Source: Protula sp. h YS-2021 (lineage: Eukaryota; Annelida; Polychaeta; Sabellida; Serpulidae). Taken from it: 64,000 bases of DNA. Below are positions 48,202-56,313 of this stretch, one piece after another. The notes under the pieces were generated by a model. It saw nothing but the letters and a program-made list of their open reading frames with translations. It made no database searches and had not been told where the DNA came from. The stretch's first letter is position 1; every line of letters starts with the position of its first letter. Made by a program: the position numbers and the translations under genes. The stretch covers positions 41,331,894 through 41,395,893 of the forward strand of contig OX457026.1 in the NCBI GenBank assembly GCA_949752745.1. The letters run 5' to 3'.

Positions 48202-51200
48202 GAAACGTCCTAAATTTTTTATGGAAGGTAGTGGTATATATGTCTACCTCGCTATTACTTTTCTTGTTTGGATTGGAAGATTGGAAGAAAAAATTGGCCG
48301 AAACACGTGTCGATTACTTTTTTGTCAGTTCGCCAGAAATTGGCGGATGTATTGCCGATAAACCGTTTTTATAGTAAAATCTTGACTGACGCCAGCTTTT
48401 CTGTCTTGAAATTTGGGTTACGGGTTATACTTCTATGTCATAGTCTCAACATCAGCATTCGTGGGCTGGGGCATTGTCCAAGGACAAATTTTCTTTTTGG
48501 TTTCGTTCAATTTATTTAAAATAATAAAATATAATAATTTAAGATAATTGCTGTACTATGCGCCTGCAACCTTTCTACAATCTCTTAAATTGTAAAGGAT
48601 ATGAAAATAGGTTTTTCATTTATTTCATTCACTTAAAGTTTAGTTTCAATTAGTTTTACAGTATTTCACTATTTAAATTTATGCCTTTATTTACTCTAAA
48701 ACGTTTAAGATATGCTTGTGCTTTAGTTTTTTATTGGTTTTTTTTATACAGTTAAACAAAATAAAAATAAGTTTTGCCGTTCTTTTTAGACCGCAACCGG
48801 GAGAGCCCGGGGGCCTATAGGATTGCCCTCTGTCTGTCCTTCCGTCTGTCCATCCGCCCGTATGTTACACTTTGGATGACGTATATTTCCACGCAAGTTC
48901 TCCAAAACTATTTACCCTAGGTATATGCAACCTTGTACAGTGAAAAAATATATATTGAAGTTGTACAACGTTGTGTTATTTTTCAATTGCCAAAAAATTG
49001 CCAAAATGGCGACTTGTCAAAAACCGTGATTTCTTTAGATAACTGCAATGTAAGACTTTCCACGCGAGTTCTGCGAAACCATTTATCCTAGGCATATGCT
49101 ACTTTGCACAGTGAATATATATATATTGAAGTTGTGCTAGGTTGTAATATATTTCAAATTGGTCAAAAATTGGCAAAATGGCGACTTGTCGTGTCCGGTT
49201 GGCGTCTGCGCCTTCGACGATGGCTTGTTAGTCTTTTTTTTTTTTTAGACATTCTTTTCTTTAATCTTTTATTTTTTTAGTTAAGTCTTTTTTAGACCTT
49301 TGCGTTCTTTATTTTTTTTTTCACCCACCGGCAACCTTGATACATACATACATACATACATACATACATACATACATACATACATACATACATACATACA
49401 TACATACATACATACATACATACATACATACATACATACATACATGCAAACATACATAAAAACATATGAACATACATATAAACATTCATACATACATTGG
49501 TAGTTGGACAGATCGATTGATTGATTGACTGATTATTTTTTTGGCCAGGTAACACCTGATCAGTATTTAGAGCACTCCCTGAAGCCTAAACCTGCTTGGA
49601 CAAACGCCGCGAGGGAATACAATGCCCCGCGTGAGTGCATCCGGGCATTCTTCACTCAGCGCGGCTGTCTCATACTCCCGAAACCGGTGGATGATAGTGA
49701 CAAACTCAGGTATGCCACAAAACTTTATGAAAGTACCAATATCTTTCTACTATTCGTCATTATAAGTTGTCATTGGTCCTGTTTTTACTTTCCCAGTGAA
49801 TACGGCGATATTAGAAAGACGTCGGATCCACGCTGGGATTTGGTTTTGTTCCGATGTTGGATAGACTTCTGGTGAGCGAACATCGTACAAACGCTCCTCA
49901 GATTCTAATTTTATAGTTCGTAATTTCCAGTTTTTTTTCTGAAACATCTATCATGACTGCCATTTCCTCTGAGCGGTAATATGAAAAGGTTGTTTTGATT
50001 TTTTTTCTTTTTAATTTATTTTTTTTCTATTCATACACAATCAAATCCCGACGTTTTGTTTTGATATTATGCAGGAATGTTCCCTGGGTGGTCCCCCACC
50101 TGGCTTTTTTGACGATCGACGAAAAACTGACAAAATGGCCCATTTTGACCTATTTTTAAAATGCTTCTCCTACAGTTTAACACCAATCGTTTAGATGTTA
50201 CGCAGGGATGTTCCCCAGGGGTTCGCCTACCAGGCTATTGTTTTGTTCGCGGTTCGCCAAAAACTGCCGAAATGGCGGAACGTTGAAGTTTGGCAAAAAT
50301 AAATGGTAGTAAATAACTGAACTGTCAAACCATTCATTTCTCTCAGTCTTTTTCAAATAGTTATAAAATTTTAATCGAAAGTTTCTTAGGTGCTTCTCCA
50401 CCTGGACTTTGCTTTTTTTTGCAAGTGACAAAAAATGCCGAAATGGTGGAATTTTAAAAATGTGGTAAAATTCTGTAAATGTCGGTAAATACGTGAATCG
50501 TCAAAACCCAACCTCTCCAACATCCCTTTTCGGGTAGCTTCCAAATTCGAATTAAATGCATTTTACATACTTCATTTTTTGGCCTAACATATTCGTTTCA
50601 GAGTTTTGCTGTCTTTCCTTGTTTGGTAACTCAGCCGGGTCATGTCCTTGGACATGCTTGTTAAATTTTTTGGTGCTTAATTTTCAAAATGCTTCTGCTC
50701 GAACAATTTTGATCAGATTTTCTTTAACTTTCGCACGAATGTTCTATAGATAGGGCTCTTTTGAAATCGTACTGTTTCTGGCGATCCGCCGAAAATTGGC
50801 TAAATAGGGGGCATTATTAGACCCCAGCCGGATGAACCCGGAGGGGTCTATAGGATTGACTTCTGTCAGTCCGTCCGTCAGACCGTCAGTCCGTCCGATT
50901 TTTGTGACCGCAATATCTCTGACACCGTTCAGTTTCCTTTTGCACACAGAAAGACCGAGTAGTGGAGCTGTGCGACGAAGCGTTATTTTTTGGATTTCTC
51001 GAAAACTAAAAAATAGAAAACTTTGAAATTTTTTGCGCTTGACCACATTATATGCAGTTTGTACGCGCTATATCTCCGGCACCATTTAACCGATTTCAAT
51101 TTCCTTTTGCACATAGATGGCCCGAGTAGTGGAGCTGTGCGACGAGGTAAACGGTAATCTGCCCCCCCCGGTAATCTGCCCCCCGACAATCTGCCCCCCC

Positions 51201-54200
51201 CGGTAATCTGCCCCCCTCAAATTTTCAATACTAGGTAATCTGCCCCCCCCCTCTCATGCATTGATTATGTGTATGTGTGCGTTTCTTTTTTGTTTTTAGG
51301 ATTAACATCTTAACACTTGAAAGCGATTCATGTGTAATCGGGATCAACTTAGTACTTAATATATATTGGTGGCATTCGTTATTAATTGCAATTACAGCAT
51401 GTTCAATCATCTATTATTGGTGGATTACAGATAGGCCTATATGACTTATTCATTTTTATATACATTAATTCATATATAATATAATGATATATAATATATA
51501 AATATTCATTCATTCATTCACACAGTCTTTTGCCCAAACAATAAGAAAAAAAAACACCTTTTTTTATTTTAACCATATTTATTTGTTTTCTGTTCAAGGC
51601 ACAACATAGTTCAATGTCGCTAAATGCATATACTAAATCGTTAGCAGTTTTAATCATTACCAAAATCATGCACTTCAATGGAGGTTGCAAAGAAACATGC
51701 TCCATTGAAGATGTGGTTGGTTAATTGCAATTAATACGAACTGCAATTCAGAAGTTGAGTATTTTGACATACAGGTACAATTAGGATAAAATCCATTACA
51801 GGCAGTTGCTTGTGAAGATGTAATCTGGCTAATACTCGTTAGAAAATCAAAAGTGTTTGATTACCATAGTTCTAAGAAAGATGCAAGAACATCAAAAGTG
51901 CTTTTAAGTTCCCTTTTAATATAAAGAACAGTAAAACACACACATACACACATAAACACACACCCACACACATATATAATATATATATATATATAATATA
52001 TATATATAATAATAATATATATATAATATGAGGAGGGGGGCAGATTACCTAGTATGGAAAATTTGAGGGGGGCAGATTACCGGGGGGGGGCCCAGATTGT
52101 CGGGGGGCAGATCACCGGGGGGGGGGGGGCAGATTACCTACATTCGTGCGACGAAGCGTTATTTTTGGATTTCTTGAAAAGCAAAAAATGCGGAGACCTT
52201 GAAATTTTTTGCGCTTGACCTCATTATATGCAGTTTTTTCACCATATCTCCAGCACCATTCAACCGATTTCAATTTCCTTTTGCACATAGAAAGTCCGAG
52301 TAGTGGAGCTGTGCGACGAGGGGTACATACAATTAGACCAGCCGCAATTTGACCAACCACAATTTGACCAACAGAAATTTGACCAACTGCAATTTGACCA
52401 ACCGCTTAATGGAAAAACTGACATTTGACCAACTTTCTGTTTTAGATATACATAACCTTATAAATCTAGGAGTGCGAGGTTTCGTAAGAAAAAGTAATTT
52501 CAAAGAAGTGCTCATTCGCATCAAAGAGATGTTGTGCTAATCGCCTCTCTGTCAATGAGTGTCATAAGGTTGAGTTCTACGTGCCCCGTTAATCTCCGTA
52601 ATCTGGCGTTATACAAGGCATTATACAAACAAACCCAGACCTGGTGGAAGCTTTAGTGTCATCTCAGGTACGTCTTGTATGTGAAGTTTTGAGAGGATAT
52701 GAGATTACTATCATCCCGGTTCATTTGGACAGTACTTGCAGTGTTATAACTGTTTAAATGTTGCTTTTGTCGGAACATTTCCGACAATGTTTTATTGATA
52801 AGTGGTACGAAAAACAATAAATTATGAAATTGGTCAAATGTCCGTTTTTTCATTAAGAGGTTGGTCAAATTGCGGTTGGTCAAATTTCAGTTGGTCAAAT
52901 TTCGGTTGGTCAAATTTCGGTTGGTCAAATTTCGGTTGGTCAAATGTCCTACACCCGTGCGACGAAGTGTTATCTTTTGGATTTCTCAAACAACAACAAA
53001 ATATGCGGAGACCTTGAAATTTTTTGCGTTTGAACTCATTATATACAGTTTGTACGCGCTATATCTCCGGCACCATTCAACGGATTTCAATTTCCTATCC
53101 TGGAAAGACCAAGTAGTGGAGCTGTGCGATGAAGCGTTATTTTTGGATTTCTCGAAAAAAATGCGGAGACCTTGATATTTTTTGCGCTTGACTGATTATT
53201 GTGTCCGGTTTGGGTTTGCGCCTTCGACGATGGCTTGTTTAATTTATTGGTGTTTGATTTTGAAAATGCTTCTTCTCCCACAATTTTGATTGAATTCCTT
53301 TCCAATTTTGTACGATTCTTCTCCAGTTAGGCCCTCTTGAAAAGTTAATTTTTTTGGGAGGGGGGGGGGGCGATCCGGAAAAACTTGTAAGTTGAATAAA
53401 CATGCGCATTATTCGGAAATGCGGACAGCGCATCGACGCAAGTTTTGTAAACATGCTACTGGTTCGAAATCGAACCGCGCATCGATGCAAGTTAAATAAA
53501 TATGCGCACTGGTCCAAAATGCAAACAGTGCGTCAATGCAAGTTAAATAAACGTGCGCAATGGTCCGAAATAATAACCGTGCATTAACGCAAATTAAATA
53601 AACATTAAATAAACACTGGTCCGAAATGCGATCCGCCAAAACTTGTAAGTTAAAAAAACATGCGCACTGGTTTAGAATAAGAAACGCTGATCAATGCAGG
53701 TTAAATAAACTTGTGCACTGGTCCGAAATGCAAACCGCACATCAACACAAGTTAAATAAACACGTCCAGTGGTTGGAAATGCAAACCTCGCAAAATGATA
53801 CATACCAAAACATTAAAACTTAAGTAATGATGTTTTAGACGCCGCGTTTTCTTCTTTTCAAAAGGCACATGTGTTTGGTCGTTTCTAGTCGTTTCTGCTG
53901 CTTGAAATAATTGTGTATGTCCGACAGTACATGTCTACAGCACACGTGTGTAGATACAATTTCCATACGTTGTTTGAAAGTATTGCTGGTAGATTACCCA
54001 GTCTACTACCAGAGATACACACGATCTGTTTCCTATTTTTCTAGGAAACAAATCTTTGTATGTATTTATTGGTCTATGTTCGGGTCCGTTGCTAAATGAA
54101 TTATTTAGCTAGCTCTTTGCTATCGCTTTTCGTAAGCTGGGACTTTGTCCTTCGACAAACTTGTACAATGTGACTACCACTTTTGGCAACCAGACAAGCT

Positions 54201-55198
54201 TCTTCATAAATTCACTAGATCTCGACTGGTCACAATGTCCCTGGACATTCTTGTTACAAAGCTTGGAAATTGAAAGACGCCGCGACCTAACAACAATTGA
54301 TCTAGCGACAAATAGTCTAGCGATCGTTGATGTAGCCACAATCCATCTGATTCGGCAGGACGCGACAACTGATCACAATTCTCAAAAAAATCTTTATTAT
54401 TATTATTTATTACTATTATTATTATTGTTGAGTCTTGGTAACTTGCTCTGTTTAGACGAATTGTGAATGAACTCTGAAGTAGCAGATAAATTCAGGGATT
54501 ATCCCCTGGTCCCTCCCCACCTGTAACTCAGACACCATCCCTTTGAATTAACAGATACTTAAAGGATTGTTCCCTGTCAACTTGATAGGTGTCGATTGGT
54601 CTTGAATGTACTCCGGACCAGTTGACCTTCAAAATTCTAAAATAGTTACCTATTTTTTGCCAGAAATAATTAAAATAGAATTTAAAAAAAATAAAACAGA
54701 TCACTTATCGCCAGACCAGCTGGTGCCAGACCAATTGCCGCTGGATGAAAAATCGTTAGATCAATTGTTTTTGGATACCCAAATAGACCTTGGAAATACG
54801 TCGAAATGTTTACTGGGTCAGCTTTTTGCTCGGCAAGGTTCAGAATAAACTTTGTCCGATAGCAAGTGAATTTATTTGATTGATATTGGATGTGACAGGC
54901 ATCAGTTTTATTTTTAATAATTATTTGGTTATAATTGGACAGCACTCACCCGGGTATTTTAAATATGTTTGTTTATGTGCAAATAGGTCGAAAAACTAGA
55001 CGTTAAGTTCAATTGATTAGGTATCACTTCGCTGAATTTCATGTTCCGTGTTTGTCTGTTTGATATGAAGACACATGGAGAGCGTGACTGATGCAGATGT
55101 CAATCCCGCGTTTTTGGAAGAATGTCAGAAAGTTGTTGACGCAGTGTTAGAGAAAGCGACACCATTTATACTGCGGGGCAACGTCATCAACGGTCCAA
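34141..55198 (+). CDS. Guanylate-binding protein-like large GTPase, exons 1-6
   Basis: Six exons (34141-34258, 34558-34685, 41482-41648, 41841-41982, 49549-49709, 55071-55198) join without a stop into 281 codons; every junction has GT-AG ends and matching phase. The product is a GB1/RHD3-type GTPase of the GBP family: APMLFI start, [13 protein letters not shown]-loop (residues 40-47), [11 protein letters not shown] switch region, [12 protein letters not shown] (92-103), YNTIGTFDD, the guanine-recognition RD motif (173-174), then [20 protein letters not shown] and NPAFLEECQ leading into the helical middle domain. Family members hydrolyse GTP, self-assemble and act in cell-autonomous immunity; the role here is inferred. 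The C-terminal helical region and any CaaX box are not in the window; exon 6 is followed after 518 bp by a large retrotransposon. No lesion is visible in the six exons. Confidence 0.88.
34558..34685 (+). CDS. GBP-like gene, exon 2 (P-loop, switch I)
   Basis: Acceptor tgctgtgtttcag, donor cacag|gtctgc. Phase 1 to 0. Contains GKCRTGKS and QSKTKGIW. Confidence 0.9.
34807..35133. mobile_element. MITE with about 65-bp inverted ends
   Basis: Left ttttatttcgtaaagcgcc...cgagtaaaagcgtgg...ttctccacctttagac is inverted at the right as gtctaaaggtggagaa...gcttttactcg...gttaacgaaataaaa. About 327 bp, inside GBP intron 2. No coding capacity. Confidence 0.75.
35134..36484. other. GBP intron 2, no gene; end region of DIRS element
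   Basis: 35330-35520 has imperfect inverted phrases (catatgggtagggcc / acccataggggtcc) suggesting another small element. 36020-36480 probably contains the non-coding 3' region of the neighbouring DIRS-type element. No coding region recognised. Confidence 0.35.
36780..37762. mobile_element. 983-bp insertion inside the recombinase relic
   Basis: Flanked by TTTTA on both sides (36775-36779 and 37758-37762). Removing it reconnects the recombinase reading frame at LASG-K-RRE. It has no coding region and its two ends are not inverted copies. Its right end is the strong hairpin at 37604-37762. Element class unknown. Confidence 0.65.
37604..37757. repeat. Large hairpin with arms of about 70 bp
   Basis: taatacatcattctgagtgc...ttttttgccttcagcc...tgtacggacc is followed after a loop of about 13 bases by its reverse complement ggtccgtacgg...ggcttcaggcaaaaaa...gaatgaagtatta, with few mismatches. 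It could be a foldback MITE by itself. Confidence 0.85.
38183..39240 (-). pseudogene. DIRS reverse transcriptase end and RNase H relic
   Basis: Read on the - strand, FLGDKWDLK...PTKERWEGI (about 39196-39110) is the end of the RT. The RNase H follows with [29 protein letters not shown] and EWRLDQNSF (about 38680-38450). A shifted frame then gives [11 protein letters not shown] and WQPEA. Frames change at least three times. Family assignment is by motif order. Confidence 0.7.
39241..39860. other. GBP intron 2, probable upstream DIRS remains
   Basis: 39240-39460 on the - strand may hold more of the degraded RT but frames are too broken to prove it. Nothing recognised from 39470 to 39860. Confidence 0.3.
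39864..39982. repeat. (CT)n microsatellite, about 119 bp
   Basis: Almost uninterrupted ct dinucleotides with a few ca and cg interruptions. It produces artificial Leu-Ser and Arg-Glu ORFs on both strands. Confidence 0.98.
39983..41124. other. GBP intron 2, no gene
   Basis: 40320-40450 has repeated aacgttg / ggttgtaatttgg phrases of MITE type. The remainder shows no recognised structure. Confidence 0.35.
41125..41310 (+). repeat. Dispersed repeat, partner of 30690-30880
   Basis: Shares ordered phrases with 30690-30880, including tattatgggctt, gaatttctaaaaaa and ctctgccaaatg. Confidence 0.6.
41482..41648 (+). CDS. GBP-like gene, exon 3 (DTEG)
   Basis: Acceptor cacaacatcgtag, donor ca|gtatcc. 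Phase 0 to 2. Contains [16 protein letters not shown] and [17 protein letters not shown]. Confidence 0.9.
41841..41982 (+). CDS. GBP-like gene, exon 4 (RD motif)
   Basis: Acceptor ttcactcttcag, donor aaaag|gtaagt. Phase 2 to 0. Contains [21 protein letters not shown] and KINGQK. Confidence 0.9.
42005..42080. repeat. (GGAT)n/(ACAT)n microsatellite
   Basis: Imperfect ggatggatggat and acatacatac runs just after exon 4. Confidence 0.8.
42150..42560. repeat. Head of a dispersed element: CT-rich tract and 185-bp duplication
   Basis: atcccccggaggacggatat opens a gtctgtccgtccgtc tract. Then gcctagagcatttattagt...gtgcagtgaccagaaatttt occurs twice (about 42258 and 42437). This head probably belongs to the satellite that follows. 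Confidence 0.7.
42560..45870. repeat. Diverged satellite, unit about 143 bp, roughly 20 copies
   Basis: Each unit has taactaactgctggaaaatag, a tcttactgtcttgaaatttt phrase, gtgaaggtagcagg, ttactacctacctggctatt and gattcgccaaaaattggcg. Starts are visible near 42868, 43000, 43138, 43287, 43440, 43583, 43715, 43854, 43985, 44122, 44251, 44405, 44558, 44847 and 45660. Fills most of GBP intron 4. Confidence 0.93.
45870..46490. repeat. Dispersed element with two tandem core units
   Basis: Begins tcccccgtgaaacggaggg with a gtctgtctgtccg tract. The unit ttttgtccggccgacttctc...atgtacaacgtggcattatt occurs twice (about 45951 and 46127). It runs into more satellite-like sequence up to the pogo-like insertion. 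Confidence 0.7.
46494..47318. mobile_element. pogo/Tigger-like element, 825 bp, internally deleted
   Basis: Perfect ends CAGGGGCCCCTCGTTAATTC and its reverse complement, flanked by TA on both sides, as expected for Tc1/mariner-pogo transposition. Secondary gaattaaccgagg repeats lie inside both ends. The interior keeps only a DNA-binding domain relic on the - strand. Flanks are the same satellite, so the element landed in it. Confidence 0.88.
46686..46826 (-). pseudogene. CENP-B/pogo N-terminal HTH relic
   Basis: From the Met at about 46823 the - strand reads [19 protein letters not shown], then [12 protein letters not shown]. This resembles the KRK...LK..VL...GYxVPKSTL helix-turn-helix at the start of pogo/Tigger transposases. 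Only about 45 codons remain; the DDE domain is absent. The 96-codon ORF that contains it extends upstream without homology. Confidence 0.6.
47460..48055. repeat. Dispersed module, three tandem partial copies
   Basis: Copies start near 47510, 47680 and 47825 with agcttgttaacacg(g/a)taactt. The last runs to gaaatatgtgggctatgcac, as in the 2.08-kb unit and at 29295. Confidence 0.85.
48132..48200. repeat. (AAT)n microsatellite
   Basis: About 23 uninterrupted aat triplets, with an imperfect attatt tract just before it (48050-48090). Confidence 0.98.
48215..48785. other. GBP intron 4, satellite remnant then AT-rich DNA
   Basis: 48200-48440 contains one or two more 143-bp satellite units, ending near a tgtccaaggaca palindrome at 48475-48486. 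The rest is AT-rich with no feature seen. Confidence 0.4.
48789..49229 (+). mobile_element. Pearl-like non-autonomous element
   Basis: Head tagaccgcaaccgggagagc, then a ctgtctgtccttccgtctgtcc tract, two core units (ccacgcaagttctccaaaac / ccacgcgagttctgcgaaac, about 165 bp) and the tail gcgccttcgacgatggCTTG. The same head and tail bound 50817-53237. Confidence 0.65.
49340..49444. repeat. (CATA)n microsatellite, about 105 bp
   Basis: About 26 tetranucleotide repeats. They generate repeated Met-Tyr-Val-Cys and His-Thr-Tyr-Ile ORFs that are not genes. Confidence 0.98.
49549..49709 (+). CDS. GBP-like gene, exon 5
   Basis: Acceptor ttttttggccag, donor ctcag|gtatgc. Phase 0 to 2. Contains [23 protein letters not shown] and [11 protein letters not shown], the last part of the GTPase domain. 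Confidence 0.92.
49720..50816. other. GBP intron 5, degraded repeat core units
   Basis: Diverged units with aaatgcttctcc, gttcgccaaaaactgcc and cgaaatggcgg phrases from about 50080 on. 50641-50662 is a perfect hairpin (catgtccttggacatg) followed by CTTGTT, immediately followed by a new element start. Confidence 0.45.
51146..52145. mobile_element. Foldback element A, 1,000 bp, ggtaatctgcccccc ends
   Basis: The left end has five copies of ggtaatctgcccccc-type sub-repeats; the right end has the inverse gggggcagattacc. Flanked by GTGCGACGA at 51137-51145 and 52146-52154, a 9-bp duplication as in Mutator-like elements. The middle is AT-rich with an (acac)n/(atat)n tract at 51935-52030 and no gene. 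Confidence 0.85.
52320..52956. mobile_element. Foldback element B, 637 bp, ttggtcaaatttcgg ends
   Basis: The left end has caatttgaccaacc-type sub-repeats; the right end has ggttggtcaaatttc in direct repeats of 17 bp. Flanked by GTGCGACGA at 52311-52319 and 52957-52965. No gene inside. Confidence 0.87.
53238..54256 (+). mobile_element. Second copy of the hairpin-CTTG element (with 31540-33142)
   Basis: Starts directly at the tail of the preceding element with ttattggtgtttgattttga. It has one core unit, short units around aaataaacatgcgcac (53395-53790), then the unique tail (acattaaaacttaagtaa... to tgtccctggacattCTTGTTA). Confidence 0.7.
54275..54790. mobile_element. Possible foldback element, agatcaattg ends
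   Basis: Left block (54275-54378) has caattgatctagcgac-type phrases; the right block (54690-54785) has the inverse tcgttagatcaattg. The DQL-rich ORF at 54606 is an artefact of these sub-repeats. Confidence 0.4.
55071..55198 (+). CDS. GBP-like gene, exon 6 (start of helical domain)
   Basis: Acceptor tttgatatgaag, donor a|gtaaat. Phase 2 to 1. Contains [19 protein letters not shown] and RGNVINGP, matching the LDPEF...VNGP helical start of GBPs. Confidence 0.88.
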
Positions 55199-55576
55199 GT
55201 AAATCGTACTTCGTATTGCTTGTTTAGTGGGGGCCTGTGTTCCAACATCGAACCTTATTGATCTGGGTCAATGCGCCGTGAGACGTTTGTTGCTCTTTGG
55301 ATGACCTCTAGGTCATGTCGTTATAAATAGGTCAGTAGTAGTTTGGCTCATCCTTTAGGCAAAAATCAAGATGTTTTGGCATCTTAAATGCTCTCTTCTG
55401 ATTGGATAAAAATCGTGCCGAGTCAGGAGCAAAATGTGCATATAAGATAGAAAGAAGTATTTATGTAATAGCAAAGTGTGTTTATATATCAACATATTTC
55501 AATAGGTCTTCAGTTCTGTTCGCAAAATGACATGAATATTTATACAATAACAAAATATGTGCTGATATTAGAAGTA

Positions 55577-55716
55577 CAGCGGTCCCCCATTTATAACGAA
55601 ATCGGTTATAACGAAGTATCGGTTATAATGAACAAATTCGCTGGTACAAACTTTTTTTCCCATTTACTTCAATACATAAAATTCGTACTATCCGGTAATC
55701 GGTAATAACGAACACA
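55577..55716. mobile_element. Left end of a pogo-like element, cut by the LTR retrotransposon
   Basis: ta|cagcggtcccccatttata is followed by cggttataacgaa sub-repeats, as in pogo/Tigger ends. It breaks at the LTR at 55717. The right half would be beyond the window. Confidence 0.55.
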
Positions 55717-56301
55717 TGAAGTACACCTCTGTGAGTCGTTTTTGACTCACAGCGGGGCACTTCCTTATAAATTAAAAAGAATGATTAAATGAAATAACAA
55801 GTGTTTATTGATATAAATATATTAAGTGCAGTGGGGTGTACCGGGGTCTATTACGCCAAGAAAAGCATTTTGGTTATTAGACTTAAGAACGATAGTCACG
55901 TACCATACATGATCGGATATCCACAACATAACATATATCCGAGTTTATAATTAATATAATTTCTCAATCAACGTTTTATCATTCAGATATGCGCTTCTGG
56001 ATTCCCCCGTATATTATTTTCCGTAGCTTATATACTTGTAGATCCTAACAAAGACACTTATTATAAGAGGGGGTAACAAACAGGTGACAACAATCAAAGG
56101 AGTAACAAAAGGGGTTTTACAATTATAAACATACCATAACTATTATAAACAATAGAAATACCAATCATAGTAATTCCTATGAGCATGCATTATTTAGGGA
56201 CGACGCGACATATATAATTAACAATTAAGCAAAACGGAGGATTATAATTACTCTAATCCCATTGATAATTGTCTGTTGGCACAAGAATTGAGTGCACAAC
56301 A
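55717..56301 (-). repeat. 3' LTR, 585 bp
   Basis: On the - strand it runs TGTTGTGCACTC...GGTGTACTTCA with TG...CA ends. It contains an AATAAA signal at 55809-55804 and a perfect 9-bp stem-loop (CTGTGAGTC/GACTCACAG) at 55729-55752. Left flank is acaca; the matching right flank is outside the window. Confidence 0.85.
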
Positions 56302-56313
56302 TCTGCCCCCACT
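56302..56313 (-). promoter_or_regulatory. Polypurine tract
   Basis: AGTGGGGGCAGA on the - strand directly before the TG of the 3' LTR; primer site for plus-strand synthesis. Confidence 0.8.

Larger units (their letters stand above)
50817..53237 (+). mobile_element. Pearl-like element with four 166-bp core units, hosting two insertions
   Basis: Head tagaccccagccggatgaac and a gtcagtccgtccgtc tract, then core units that end in gtggagctgtgcgacgaagc at 50970, 51137, 52311 and 53124, and the tail gcgccttcgacgatggCTTG ending at 53237. With the two foldback insertions removed, the unit spacing is 165-167 bp. No coding capacity. Confidence 0.75.

Noticed and set aside
49281..49555. Met-Tyr-Val-Cys and His-Thr-Tyr-Ile ORFs
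   Set aside because: Translations of the (CATA)n microsatellite. The GBP exon starting at 49549 is in a different context and has its own acceptor.
54606..54848. 80-codon DQL-rich ORF
   Set aside because: Composition follows the sub-repeats of a foldback end.
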